Origin: Mansonella perstans
Taxonomy: Eukaryota; Nematoda; Chromadorea; Rhabditida; Onchocercidae
NCBI GenBank assembly: GCA_037074765.1
Contig: JBAMDO010000579.1
Location: 248,001-312,000, forward strand
Reading direction: 5' to 3'
Length of the DNA: 64,000 bases
The notes beneath the pieces were generated by a model. The model was given only the letters and a program-made list of their open reading frames with translations. It searched no databases and was not told the DNA's origin. Within the stretch, counting starts at the first letter, position 1; every line of letters begins with the position of its first letter. Shown in pieces: positions 1 through 27,991 of this stretch. The position numbers and the translations under genes are program-made.

Positions 1-289
1 TCAGTAAATATTCTGTTGCATAATTTTAACAAGAATGACATTTCTCGATTCAGAATAAAGGTTGGTTTGTATTGTCCAAGAAAATGCATAGAAAAAGATA
101 ATGATTTTACAGGATGATTACAGAAATTTGAATGGTAACAGCATGTTACGGAGGGAATAATTTTATGTCCAATAGTAGACTTGCGCATTCACTAATAGAA
201 TATTGCACTATAACGCTAATGGTGGGGAAAACTGTGAAGGGGAAACTTCAGACAAATGTATTTTAATATATTGTGCTTCTCTTTAATAG

Positions 290-621
290 GTCATAAAGAA
301 GGTGAATTGTTGCAGACAGATTATCCGGATCGAAGTTCGGTCCTATTTTGCCCCCGAGAAAGTGAATTCAAAGAGATTGCTGCACAAACTTATCGACTTC
401 TTTGCAAAGTGCTAGTACAGGCAGATAATCTATGGTCGGATTCAGCTCGAGTTCGTTTGGGATGTGTGCTGAAGTCCCAACAGTTAACAGATGTTATACA
501 ACCATTAGTATGCGGCTTTACTCACTCACCGTGCATCCCGGTAGCAGAATCACCATTTTCAAATAAGCAGGCAATTATGGAAATCCCTATACAACCTATT
601 CAAGCAAAAGCAAGTTGCTGA
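290..621 (+). CDS. Last exon of an unrecognised protein-coding gene (5' part missing)
   Basis: An open frame begins right after a CTTTAATAG acceptor and runs about 110 codons to a TGA. The first codon is split (phase 1), so upstream exons must exist, but none is recognisable in bases 1-289; they probably lie left of the window. The peptide has a regular, non-repetitive composition typical of a folded domain, including the stretches FCPRESEFKEIAAQ, YRLLCKVLVQADNLW and VRLGCVLKSQQ, and an amphipathic-helix feel in the middle. The last 25 residues are less ordered. I do not recognise the family and assign no function. It is convergent with the isocitrate dehydrogenase gene to the right, with about 740 bases between the two stop codons. 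Reality as a coding exon is likely from length, codon texture and the clean acceptor. Confidence 0.55.
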
Positions 622-1363
622 AAGGATTAGAAATCATCTATCCTGCTTCCCTAAAATTTTCAGTATAAATAAACTATGTCCTATGCCGTTAGGGAATTAT
701 TTTTTGATAGTACTCGATTGTCGAAATATCTTTTTTCATCTGGATCTTGGAGATGAGTAAGCTTCCGCAATTTGTTTTTATTTCAGCTGTTGTATGTCTA
801 TTTGTTTGGTACACGCCATATTGCGCACCCATTTATTGAGTTTAATCCGGTGCGTTTTGTGCTTTGTTTCAGTGAGTTTATTACGATAAGTAGAACGGCA
901 AATTTACCAATTTTCATTCTCCATTCGGCTTAGATTGAATCGAGGAATTTTCAAAAACTGACAAGTTAAAAAACAGAATTGCAAGATTGAAATAGTTAAA
1001 TTGTTGGTTTAATGGATGCTAACTGAAAGCCTAAGTATCACTTTGATTTGGTTTTTTGCTTCCTTCTTAGTAAGTTTTAATCACTGTTGTTGTAATCGGA
1101 CTTGATCGGCTGATTTTTTCACTGGGAAAACAGAAAGTGCTACCAGATTAGTTAATTTCATTACTTCTAAGTTTCTAATTTACTGCTATTTGCGAACTAT
1201 TCATAAACGGACTTCATATACTGAATACATCGATACTATAGTGCCAAAGCTTAGTAAAAGCAGTATCATACAGTCGAAAAACAAGTCAAGAAGTCCCTAA
1301 TCATTTTCTGCTTTTTCAAGCGTACGAGCAAACCTATGGCAAATTTTCGATCAACCGGTTTTT
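622..1363. other. Convergent intergenic region holding a partial exon copy
   Basis: A+T-rich spacer between two convergent genes. I see no open frame with coding texture. The only structured element is a 43-base copy of the start of the IDH last exon (see the repeat at 1309-1553). Confidence 0.5.
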
Positions 1364-4272
<2,909 letters not shown>

Positions 4273-5177
4273 TCTGTATTTGTAACTGAAGAAATATAGT
4301 TCGCTTAGCGGTAATTCCAAATGAATTTCTGTTATATAATAAGAGCGTTTCTGGAATATGTGTATCAGGAAGACGACAGGATCATGCAGTAGGATGGCTC
4401 GTTGTTTTAATCCAATGCCTGAGAATCTCCCGGCCTTTCAGGGCGGTTTCTCCTTCAAGTACCTGATCAAGCCACGACTTATGTACAAAAATATACATAT
4501 ATTGTTATCATATGCATACAAATGAATCAGATCGTATTTATGATCAGGAATCTCAGTTACTTGTTGTGTATCCTCTATTCGTCGTTCCAGAAGAATTAAA
4601 ACCAAAAAAACTGACGAAAATTGAGAGTAAAGGAGAAATATCATTCCTAGCAGAACAATCCTAATAAAAGAAAAAGAAAAGAGGAACGGCAGTAATGAGA
4701 TAGGAGAAGGTACCACATATATTGAGCCTAGCAAATTCAAGGCTGCTGGACACTAATTTCAAATGCCAAATGTTTATTTTCTACTGGACCTTTTTCAAAT
4801 AATTCGAAAAACGCCAACAAAAATTGCGCACTTTGTTGTTTAATGAAGAAATCGAGATGCAACAACGAATATGACTGAAGCGAGGAAGATTCAGCACTTC
4901 CAAAATTTCCACTCTCGGAAAAATGGCATGCAAAAACTAGATTCAAGAAAACTCTTGGGGAAATGGGCATAAATCAGTTCTGCTTTGATTCTTATCATAT
5001 GTACTTAGTCTAGAATCAAATTAAAGATGAAGATCAAGACTACAACGGAAGATTAAGACTACAACAAAACTACAACGAAATGAAGCCACTTCAAAAACCT
5101 TCCAAGATATGTTTGTAAGGCAGGATCCACGATGTTCTGATTCCGCATATTTCGAAGCCATTTTTTCATTTTCTCAC
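4273..5177. other. Spacer between IDH and DDX52
   Basis: No convincing gene. Two minus-strand open frames (4438-4740 and 4737-4970) have hydrophobic or biased compositions and no recognisable motif. A 40-codon minus-strand frame (5059-5181, beginning [12 protein letters not shown]) has a fairly protein-like first half and overlaps the proposed DDX52 stop. It could be a small separate coding exon, but no family is recognised. Confidence 0.4.
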
Positions 5178-8100
5178 TCATTCTTTAACATCCAAAATAG
5201 ATTTTATGAGAAAACGGGTTTCTTCTTCTATATCAGAACTTGCTAACTGCAAAATAGTAACTAGTCTGAAGTTGGCAAGTTTTAATCTAAAAATCCATAT
5301 TCAGCGAGGAATATAGAAACATTGACCTCACGTACACAAGTCTCGTGGCAACAACTGAAAGCAAATACATGTAGGGCATTACTTTTAACAATCATATCTA
5401 TTTTTTATTTACCATAATTCAATGTACCTGTCTTAATGAGCATCTGATATTTGGTCTGTTTTACGGGAACTATTTCAAAGAAAAATAAAGCTGTTCGTTG
5501 AGAAATAGCCAAATCGAATAATTCATAACTGATATATCGGAATGCTTTAACAAAAAGAACAGTTAATAAAATTGTTTTATATAACTGATTATTTACTATC
5601 AAAACATAAAATGAGGGTTTTAACACATAATTTACCGAAACTGAATACTCAAGCATTAAAACGGGGTAGATCAATAACGTTTTGAATACCTTCCAAATGC
5701 ACATATAATTCAGCAAGACAATTTCAAGTAATAAACAAAATAACAAAAGAAAAGAAAAATTTAGATAACAACTCTTAATGAAACTACGTAACCGGCACCT
5801 CCTCTCGTCTTGGCTTTTTCTTCCTATCTTTTTTTTTTCATCTGCTTTCTTTAACGATCCAATACTTTTTCGTTTTGGGGCATGTTTCAATAATTTTTTC
5901 TTCTCTTTCCTGGAAATGATAGTAGCATAAAATTCAAATTGCTAAAATGAATTACATTTACCAAAATAAGAGCGACAAAATTACTTCGTTGGCCTTCGCA
6001 TTCTTAAAGTATATTCTGGAACTTCAAAACCAGCTTGCTTGATGACTGTTGCTATTGGACGGATGAAGTTCAAATCACTTTCGGTAAAATATGTAACTGC
6101 ATGTCCTCTTCGACCAGCTCGTCCTGTCCGACCTAATCATCAAGATTTAGTGGATTATCGAAAATCATATTACTGGAATTAAGATTCGCTGAAAAGCTGA
6201 ATATTTTTTTAAAGAAGCGATATCTTTTTTCAGTACTTTTAAAAGCTGAACTTCACCAGTACCAATCTAAAATTGAGAATCAAGTAAGAAAGGTGTACTA
6301 TTTGGCGTGCTATTTGAAGACGGTTGTGTTCATTAAACAGTTATCGAATTTTTATGCTTTTTCCTACTTTAAAAAAAATGTTACCAATTCGATGAATATA
6401 GCTAATAATGGAAGTTGGGAGATCGAAATTGACCACCAGATTTACTCCGCTCAAATCCAAACCGCGACCCATCAAATCCGTACAAACTAAAACCCAAACC
6501 TGCCCACTGCGAAATTCAGCAATTGCAGATTCACGCTGCAAAGGCATATCAGTTCTCCAAATTAAGAATCGTTTTAATGAAGTACTATATTGCAATAATT
6601 AACGACATATATGCAAGTACAGAGTATACCGAAGGTAAATTTTGAAATTAAAAACACTACAAACCTCAATCTCCGTTTTTTCACTTGAAATCATTTTTAC
6701 TGGGATTGGAGGCTGAAGTGATTCTATAATTGCTACCAGCTGTTTTGCTCGTAATTTACTCTGTTAAAAAATTTTATTGTTATGCTCAAACATGATCTAA
6801 ACACAGTTACAATCATCACCATTCATAAGAAAGTTTAAATCCCATTTCTATCAAACATGAATATCGCGAATAATCTATGCGAAATCTCTTCACTTAAAAA
6901 GATATATCTCCAAAATGCAAAAATTGAAAATTGAAAAACCTGCACAAAAATGAGCGCTGGAGGTTCGAAACTGTTTTGAAATAATGCTTTTAGGGCTACA
7001 ATTTTACCATGCTCCGATCCAGCAAAAATCAGTTCTTGTTTCACGCTATTAACCGCTGAATTTCTGAAACCACTTCACTAGTGAATTTTGTAATAGCCAG
7101 TATCTTATTCACCGCTACTTCATCAGTAAAACGAAAACGTCTCTTTGGTAACACATTCAAAAGTCAAATTTAAAGCAGAAAAAATTCCAATGCAGAATTA
7201 TAAAAACAGCAAAGAAGTGGATGGAATTCTTACCGTGATCCAATACAAATCATAGCAACATCATAGAGATTCCTTTTGCACCAATCTTCAACTTCATATG
7301 AAAATGTTGCACTAAAAAAGGCGCGACGCACAGAATTTCCACTGAATGCTTGACATATTTTAGCAAGCTGCAATTAGATTATATCTTACATAAGATCGAA
7401 TTTAGTGTTCTGATAATTTTCTAAATCTGAATTACCCTGAAATACTACAATTATCTTCACCTGACTCCTGAAACACCTGTCATCTCCTTCCGTATTGTCA
7501 AAAAGTCTATCACTTTCATCAACAACAAGCCAATTCAGTCCAGCAGACAATATTTTGTTGTTTCTTTTTAAAGCATAAATCAGTTTATTTGGCGTTGAAA
7601 TGATGATGTTTGCTGCAAAAGCGTTAAAAGCATAAATTCAGAGAAATAATCAAATTTAAAGTAACTGTGTATGTGCGAATCGGCTTCCAACAAACAAAGA
7701 CAGTCCTACTTAGTTTACATATCAATAACTTATATCTTACTAAAAAGTCTGTTATTAATAAATCAAAATGAATTACTAACAAGAGATTTTCAGCTTAACT
7801 GGAAAATAAACAAGTACTGCTCAGTTTCAGTCTTCAAATGGCAACAGAACTTTTACCAGTGGCACAAAATCAGCAATATAAATTCACACACCATTTTCCG
7901 GGATTTCGTCTCTCTCCAAAAAACAACACGACACCGGCAAATCCTCAGAAAATTTCAAGAACTGAACATATGTCTGAAAAAAATTGATTCCAGTTTTTTC
8001 CAGATTTTTTCTGAAATTCCAGGACAGAAGTCATAATTCAATTGTAAAAGAACATTCAAGTCAAACAACCTGCTTAGCAAGTTCATGAGTAGGTTCAAGT

Positions 8101-9373
8101 ACCACAGCATTCAACATTGGATATTGGTCTTCTGTTGTATGACTTTTATTACGTAAAACATCAAGAATGATAGGAAGAACAAAAGCTAAGGTCTTTCCAG
8201 AACCTGAAAAAAAAACATATTCTTTCGTTATCAAAATTCATTCCTCGGCGAAAACAGCAATGAAAACAATAAATTCGAGAAATGAAAGCAGAACAACAGA
8301 AGTAAAACTAATTTTTAAAAAGCCAAAAACAAGAATATATGAAGGAAATTCTAAAAAAAGCAAACCTGTAGGAGCACTACATAATAAATCTCTTTTTTGC
8401 AACATTGCAGGAATAGCTTGCATCTGAATTGCAGTTGGTTCCGTGATACCATATTCTTTTAAATTATTGATAAGTTCTTGTGGTAACTCCTCAATTTCGG
8501 TAAAATGTCTCATAGGATCAGGAATGTTATTGCCCCAAACGAAGATACGATTTAATTTGCGTAAATGTGCGATCTAAAAACGTTTAACCTCTAATTGAGA
8601 TAACATCAGGTCTATTAAAAATTTCTTAAAAAAAAACAAGCAAATATTCACCTCTTCTTTCCTTGCAGCTAGACTTTTGTACTTTTTCTTCTTTTTTGAA
8701 ATATTCTCTAGTCCTCTAAGAATTTCAGGCTCTGAATAGAGAAGTTAAAACACACAACAGTGTAACACAAATTTACACTTAAAAACAAACAACAAATAAT
8801 CCCCACCTAAAACATAAAACACAAATAAAGTGAATCTGTACTTCATAAGGGCTATTTTTGGAACAATGCACTCTCTCAAAAGTTTTTCAATTTCTTAGCG
8901 ATTTTGAAAAGCATTGTTTACACACATAATAATAAATCGAAAAATCCTCCCTGATTAACAAGTTCAACAACCTTTCCTAGATGATACTGCTTCAGTGTTT
9001 GTTCTTTCATTTTGTTTGTATCCTTCTTTGTAATTATTTGGCAGTACTCGTGTGAGTAATAATCCATGATCTGAATTTCATTCCTAATTTTAATTCGACA
9101 GTTTATAGATCACTTTTTAGCTCCGACTAAACTTCCAAATCTGAGTCCATATCTTAACCGTAAACTATGTACAAGTGAATTACATCTAAAACTAAAGATT
9201 TTTAATATGGTATTATGACGCTGCAGAAACTGCAATAACTTTCTTAATGCCGGTATTTACGGCTCTAACAAAAAACAAATCCTACTTTCTTCTTTTTTTC
9301 GCTCTAACTGGCTTTTCCTGATCCCGAAAGTCAATTTCTTGAACAGTTCATTTGTAGATTCTGCTCGTTTCAT
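5178..9373 (-). CDS. ddx-52: ATP-dependent RNA helicase DDX52/ROK1 (DEAD-box)
   Basis: Nucleolar helicase needed for early 18S pre-rRNA processing in other eukaryotes. Exons: 9373-9286, 9070-8972, 8731-8652, 8573-8366, 8203-8070, 7973-7892, 7612-7461, 7367-7234, 7063-6940, 6760-6665, 6535-6385, 6132-5985, 5909-5799, and tentatively 5354-5327 and 5246-5178. Together they give 567 residues; human DDX52 is about 600. Motifs in order: Q-motif ([13 protein letters not shown]), Walker A (APTGSGKT), PTHELAKQ (Ia), STPNKL (Ib), DESD box (VVDESDRLF, a DDX52 trait), SAT (III), ALIFVQ (IV), [15 protein letters not shown] (V) and [15 protein letters not shown] (VI). A lysine-rich tail follows ([16 protein letters not shown]). 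The last two exons rest only on splice-site and phase consistency. The ATG abuts a TTTCAG acceptor. Confidence 0.9.
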
Positions 9374-9382
9374 CTGAAATTT
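9374..9382 (-). promoter_or_regulatory. Candidate trans-splice acceptor at the DDX52 start
   Basis: On the minus strand the sequence reads AAATTTCAG immediately followed by the DDX52 ATG, so no 5' UTR would remain after splicing. In nematodes this layout is typical of spliced-leader addition, and the upstream gene NSUN2 ends only about 390 bases away on the same strand. Inference; a cis intron with an upstream noncoding exon would look the same. Confidence 0.45.
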
Positions 9383-9765
9383 GGCACAACAAACTAAAAC
9401 TTCCATATACTAAATCATTAGAAGAACAATTAAATCATCCTTAACATTAAAGCTAAACTATAACACAAACATATTGAAAGGATATTTATATGTTATCAAA
9501 CAGTCACTGATAATGAAATACTGAGAATTAAACTACAGACAGTTCATAAGGTCGCAACTCCATTATATCTTTATTTAAACATTACAATTGTACGACATAT
9601 TACAGACAAATTAGAAATTTAACAACTTGAGCAAAAACAAAAACCGCATAAGAGAAGCATTCACTTATCTTGGCACGACTTTTTTCGGTATCAAAGGATT
9701 CAGAGAAAAGTGCTCCTTATAATGAAAACAATAAGAGAATGCTTTTTCAATGAATTAATGGCTTA
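9383..9765. other. NSUN2-DDX52 intergenic spacer
   Basis: About 380 bases of A+T-rich sequence between the NSUN2 stop and the DDX52 start, with no open frame of note. It must hold the NSUN2 3' UTR; a GAATAA/AATAAA-like signal is not obvious. Confidence 0.4.
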
Positions 9766-15153
<5,388 letters not shown>

Positions 15154-16760
15154 GTCTGAATATGAAATTTACTTCTAAACATTATTTTTCTCAAAAAAAA
15201 GAAATCCAAGACTTATAGTGGTTCCCAATATTCGTATAGCTCAACTATGCATAAGCTCTTACATAGCTCTTTACATTTTCTAAGTTCGATATCCATTGCT
15301 GGATTGAAAAAATGATTTTCTTGCACATATAAAACTATCTAAGTTCATGTTAGCATTTAGTCTTTTCAATTCTGTATATTTGGAGATTTTTTGGTTTAAT
15401 ATAGTTGCTGAAGATAAGAAATTTGAATAACATAGAGACCTAATAGTAAAAACAGGATGGAATGAAACAATTCAGGTTTGCTTAAAAAGTCTACTCCATA
15501 ACTAAGATAGATAATCTCAGTGTTTATTAATCATATAATTGAAGCTTTCAACTAATGAGCATGTATATATTTAGCAAATGAAAACCCAGCAACGAAATCC
15601 TAGCAAAGTTAATATTTTTCCTATGAGTTGGAAATCCCATCACATATCATTCTCAGCCTAACACCGAAAGAAAGATCTATGAATTTTAAATCACTGATAA
15701 CCGTAAACAATGTGCACATGATAAATAGGATGCGATTTTATTCATGAGGAAAATATAAAATTTCGCAAAAAATCCACGATACTAAGAGATAATAAAAAAA
15801 AACTTGATGATAGCAAGTAGAGAGAATTACTATGCCTAAAATATAAATTTCTGGATTCTTATGAAAATTTATGAAAAACAATCTTTTCAAATACAATATA
15901 TCAACTTTAACTTTATAAGAACTCCAAAAAATCAATTCTTGCTCAAGAAATTTTTAAAACTTGGATACGAAACAACTAAAAAGTATGGTAATAAATTATT
16001 AGCGGCAAAAAGCGATATTACTTTACTACAAATCAGTTCAATGAGGATGGCCTTTTTAACATAGTTTTAATATGCACTAAATTTTAAGAAATAATTCTAA
16101 AACAATGTCCTTAAATAAAAAACAAAATTCCATGAAACAAACTATGACTCTTTCAACATGTAAAATAGACAGTTTAGTTGAGTAAAAATTAGCTAGCACG
16201 TCTTTTTTCTTTGCCAAAATTACTTATACTACAAATTGAAATAGCATAAAAAATTTTCCAAGGAAGTGTGATCATTGCTTATCATGCTGCGGCTAAACTG
16301 CTTTCAAAGAGTGAAACACATAACTATTATTGCCTAAAGGCAGTAAAATAACCTCGAATCTAAACTGCTTTCAAAGAGTGAAACACATAACTATTATTAC
16401 TTTAAGGACCATAAATATCAAGAAATGAACAAAATAATTGTGCAGATTCATATAAGTGACGATTATTAAAGAACATCTCAGCAAAAGTATCACTATAGAT
16501 ATAAGTACATCTTTCGCATAATTGACTCATAGAAGAAAATTCTCAGCGATGAAAAGAAAAACTGCATTTTCAGCTTCAAACAGTCCATTTTCTACATTCC
16601 CTTCTCGAACGACTAGATATCAGTAGCGAATAACCGGAATACTGCCTTGATGGACATTAAACCCAGTTGTCGAGCTCTGCTTCTGTTTTACTGATTGCTT
16701 ATCCAGGAAGTCAGCATTTTAGTGCTCCATGCCTCCGATAACCTTACGCTTCTGTCCTGA
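15154..16760. other. UPF1-NSUN2 intergenic region
   Basis: About 1.6 kb between the UPF1 stop and the NSUN2 start, presumably UPF1 3' UTR plus NSUN2 promoter. No coding texture is seen on either strand; open frames here are A+T-biased and motif-free. It contains a 39-base direct repeat (16293-16398). Confidence 0.5.
16293..16398. repeat. 39-base perfect direct repeat
   Basis: Bases 16293-16331 and 16360-16398 are identical over 39 bases (beginning CTAAACTGCTTTCAAAGAGT), separated by 28 bases. The pair lies just downstream of UPF1, probably in the 3' UTR. Confidence 0.9.
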
Positions 16761-23768
<7,008 letters not shown>

Positions 23769-24608
23769 TTTGTATAAAACTATCTTAAAAAAACATAACT
23801 TAGAGAATTGATAACGTGATAACGTCATTTCACTTTGAAACGTTTCACGTATTTCAAATGTACAAAGTATTGAGAGCAATAAAAATGAAAAGTAACTCTC
23901 TCAGTCACAACATGATGAATAAACTAATGAAGAGAAAGAGTTCAATATGTGACCTTCCCGCTTGACCTCAACAAATGCCAAATATAAATGACCTCTACCA
24001 CACCCAAAAACAACGAGTCATCATTCTTTGCACGCACTTTCCTAACTTCAAACCTACTCCACTTGTTGCACAACGCATCGCACGCACACTCTCTTCACTC
24101 TCTATATAACATAATATTTTTCTCTAATCCCTGCTCTCTCATCTACATACTCTTTTTCCTTCAAAACACTGCCATCATATATTCCATGCTATTTCACCTC
24201 CAGTATCTTTAGAACACTTCATACTAACCATACAAACCCTCTTTCTTCTATCACACTGACTTGATCACAACGAAAACCATCGGATCAGCTATGATCAACG
24301 ATCAGTTATGATCAGCTAGATCAACGGACATTCGTTTGCTACTGTTTCTTACTCTTTGTGAATTATAAAAAATTATCAAAAATAAAAGTTGCACTCAATG
24401 GTTCGTTAGTTAAAGGTCATAGTTCACAGAGAAGTTTGAAGTTATTTCGGTTCTTCGATACTTTAGAATGATTTTAGCTATCAGTGGCATCATGCTGTGA
24501 TTCTATCACTTTTCTCTTTTCTTTTTAATCAAATTTAATTTTTTCGATTGAAAATAAATTGCAAAAGTGAAACCTTCCAGATAGAATATCAGTTATACAA
24601 CATTTACA
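23769..24608. promoter_or_regulatory. Shared divergent promoter region UPF1 / COMMD4
   Basis: About 840 bases separate the UPF1 ATG (minus) from the COMMD4 ATG (plus), so both promoters must lie here. It is locally richer in C and T (24000-24260), and near 24290-24320 it has two inexact GATCAG/CTATGATCA repeats. No TATA box or known operator can be assigned. Upstream of the UPF1 ATG a TTTTTTTAAG acceptor could receive a spliced leader. Confidence 0.45.
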
Positions 24609-27600
24609 ATGGTATGATAAAAGAAACGACCAATTTTCTCATATTCTTCTATTCAGTATGAATGACTGAGTGCAGCAAATTAATTTATATTTGTTGTCCA
24701 TTTTAAAATAAAATTTGAAATTTTCAAGGATTGATTGAATCGTTGAGAGATGTGTAGATAACTTCTCTATTGGTCAAAATCACTCTTAAAATGAGATAAT
24801 GGTATGTAAATTTCATTTGTGTTAAATTCAATTTTAAAAATTTCAACTATTCTTGAAGTAATTGCTGTTAGAGGGATCTGATTCGTATGCATTAAATAGT
24901 ATGCAGCTTTGTAATTAAAGTCTTCAATTAAGAAGATTACTTTTAGTCTGTCGATCTGAAATAGCTAATGATAACTTGTTACTGATAACTAGCTAATAGT
25001 AGCTAATGATAACTTGATAGCCAATGATAATTTGCTACAGCAGTTTCATTGATCTTTTCCATATGAAATCCCTTTTGCTGATTGATTATATTTCATTCAG
25101 AAATTATACTATTAAGTAATTTAGAAGCATTTCCATTGTTTCAGAAGTTCCATTTTGTTGGCGGCTTAGATTGTCCGGATTGGATTTTGGTCGAAATAAC
25201 TTCTTTATCGAAACTTGTGAGTCTTTAATTTTTATTTTCTCCCAAGAATTTTATGGTTAAGCAATTGGAAAACTAACAAGAAAAATATTTTTAAAAAAAG
25301 AAGGATTAGAAGGAATTACAAACTTGCTTTAATCTGCTTCTGAAGCACGTCATTTTCCATCTAATGAAAATAACCCACGGTGTCTTAAAAACACCATTAA
25401 TAAAAGTCTTCTGTTTGCTGTAGTTTTAATATCTGTCTAGTCACACACATCAGATGATGATTTCTTCAGCCTGTACTACGATTCAAAAATTGGTGTTCAA
25501 GCTGTGTGGAATGTCTGATCAGTGGTAAAACTGAATGGAATGACGAACAGTTAGCTATCCTCAATGCTGACACAACTTTCGGTAAATATTGCTTAAATTT
25601 TTCAGAGGTAAAAAATTATCAACTAGATGTGTATTCCTGTGCTCAACAAAAAACGAGAACGAGGTAGTGTAGAAGAAAAAAAATTCCATTGTACGCATTG
25701 TTGTATCATCAAAACTCCACACTATTTTTAAGTCTGTTTCTTTATAGATTTTTGGATCAACAATACAAAAATAGGAGTGCTTCTGTATCTGCGTTTTTTA
25801 AACAGCATATATGTTTCTATTAAGAATTGTTTTTAAAACTAGTGATCAGCAGAAAGGCTTTACGTAAAGAAATTTGATAATTTTTGGTACTTGTATGTAC
25901 CAAAAATATGCAGTTGTAGTTGTCGTATTGCTATGAAACACATGCCTTGAACTTCTTTCAATTTTTTTTTTTTTTTTTTTTTTTTTGTTTTTTACCGAAG
26001 CCTACCAAAATTTTCTTTAGATGATAAATCTTTAAAAGGAATGTTAGCAGCACTTACATTCATATTGGAAAAAACTGTGAAAAGTGCATGTTCAGCTCGA
26101 GATCTTGAACTTGAAATGCAACAGTTGGGTCTTCCTCCAGGTACACGATTTTTTTCATTTTTCTTATCTTCCACTTTCGCGTAATTCACTGCTTTGCAAT
26201 GTTTTAATGAAGTTGGCATTTTTAATAATTTTGCTCTCTTCATTCTTCCTTTTTGGTACATCAACGTAACTCTGTTTATTTCATTCAAATGTCATAAACT
26301 AGAATGTTCATTGTTCATTGGTTTTTATCCTAAGCAGTTTTTCAGAACACTGCAAACAGTTGACAAAGATTTACGCGGTGAATCTGGAAAAGTTAAAAAA
26401 TGCATTATTGCTCAGTTTTCCTCGTGGTTAGTTATGTTTAAATTTCTTTTAGAGATTTTGCTGTGGATAATTTATTTAAGAAATAACACTTGCAGAAGAG
26501 CCTTCTTAAAGTGTGGTGACCTGTTGAATCTCTGAGTCTTAAATGGAGAAGTAAAAAGAGTTACCCAATTTACAGCATCAAAACTAGTGTTTCAAAAAAT
26601 TTAGTGGGTATGAAAATAACTAAATTTAAAACATTTTATCTGAAATGAAAGTAATGATTCAAATTGTAGTTTTTTACTAATTTAGCTCCATCTCTTTCGA
26701 TTTCTTCGGTGGATACCAAGGAAGAAGGAAGTGGAAAGGTTATTTCTTTTTTTCTTTTAGTTCTGTGTTCTGGTGTTTCTGTTTTTTCTTTTTTCTTTGC
26801 AAAGAGTTAGTTAAGATCAAAATCCTTCTTACTTATTATTACTCTTATTATTTCTCATCTTTCCTGATCAAATTCTATCGTTTATTCTACCATATGAAGC
26901 ATTTATTCTGGATATTGGGAATTCGTAAGCTAATTGAAACTGATCAGTTCTGCTCATTAGAGTTTTAGATGTATTTAATGAATATGCGTTCTAATAATGG
27001 AGAAGATATATCGATAGCGTTGAACGATGCGAAACTAAATTACTTAGTGCAAGGTAATTTGGAAATATTTTAAAAATTTTGATTAGCAAGGTAATTCGGA
27101 AAATTTTTTAAAAAATGATTGGGATGGTTGTTGAGAATGTAATTTCGACCGTATCTATGATAATCGAAAGTTGCTTGTTTCAAAAACAAATTTCGATAGC
27201 GTAGAAAACACGAATTATAACATAAAATTAAAAACAAGATTTCAATTATTGCAGAACCTGTTCATCCATTTTTTTAAGGTTTTCAAATTTTTGGGGAAGT
27301 GAATATTTCAAATGTATTTTGTATTCTTTGTTGTATGGAAAATCCTTTCAATAGATGTAGCTTTAAATATTCAAATTTTCAAAGTTTTTTTTCGACATTT
27401 TTTTTGTCATCATAGCAACCGCTGTCTTGGCACTCCATACTAATAGTGATAGGTCGAATTGTTCATTCAGGAGTTTCGTGAAGAATCCTGCTTCAAACTA
27501 TATTGCTACCGATGCTCTTCATTAAGTCGTATTCAGTTTGAACGATCTAAATTTTGATGGCTTGAAATACTGTTTTGTTGGATAAATCAATTTTGTTTCA

Positions 27601-27666
27601 GAACTAACGGGAGCAATGGATATCATTCGACCTTTCGTTCGAAATACCGCAAGTGATGCTCATTGA
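24609..27666 (+). CDS. COMMD4: COMM domain-containing protein 4
   Basis: Subunit of the COMMD/CCC (Commander) complex, which acts in endosomal recycling and in control of NF-kB and cullin ligases in other animals. Nine exons in phase give 221 residues: 24609-24611 (the ATG alone), 25145-25216, 25470-25581, 26021-26140, 26346-26430, 26537-26607, 26686-26738, 26969-27053, 27602-27666. The N-terminus KFHFVGGLDCPDWILVEI is near-diagnostic for COMMD4. The helical N-domain contains ILNADTTFDDKSLKGML and LEMQQLGLPPEHC. The C-terminal COMM domain includes SLKWRSK-like residues, the strand MYLMNMRSNNGED and ALNDAKLNYLVQELTGAMDI. The ATG-only first exon is inferred from an ATG followed by a GTATGA donor; the donor at 26430 is the least certain boundary. 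The first introns are long. A second, phase-compatible last exon lies at 27992-28053. Confidence 0.85.
25962..25990. repeat. Long T homopolymer run
   Basis: An uninterrupted run of more than 20 T residues followed by GTTTTTTA, in a COMMD4 intron just upstream of the acceptor at 26020. It probably acts only as a polypyrimidine tract; the length is likely variable between individuals and assemblies. Confidence 0.85.
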
Positions 27667-27991
27667 TTTTTAGAATTTTTACTCAATAATTTGGAATTGC
27701 TAAGCATTGTTGTAGTAGTAATAAACTTGTTGGTATAATATTGTATTATCATGCCTTTCAATATTGTGTAACTGTTTTGAATAAGGGACCAAATTTGTTC
27801 ATACTTTGAGTTTTCCTATACTGTGTTTTTAAATTTTATGTAGCTTACAGCGAAATCTATTTTTTTTTTCATCTTCCTAAATCCGTCAAGTTTTGTAAGT
27901 TTAACTTTTTTTTTTGCAAATATTTTCAATTGTGCATTGTATATGTTTACATTTCCTGGCTCTCAGTTGTTTACTAAATTTTCTTTTGCAG
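27667..27991. other. COMMD4 3' flank or alternative-exon intron
   Basis: A+T-rich, no open frame of interest. It is either 3' UTR and flank, or, if the alternative last exon is used, intron sequence. It ends in a strong TTTTCTTTTGCAG acceptor. Confidence 0.45.

Noticed and set aside
7048..7150. Minus-strand frame [16 protein letters not shown] upstream of a DDX52 exon
   Set aside because: Family alignment continues CIGSRNSAV across the intron from 7234 to 7063, so this stretch is intronic.
7461..7612. DESD instead of DEAD in the helicase motif II
   Set aside because: From family knowledge, DDX52 orthologues carry DESD, so this is a family trait and not a defect.
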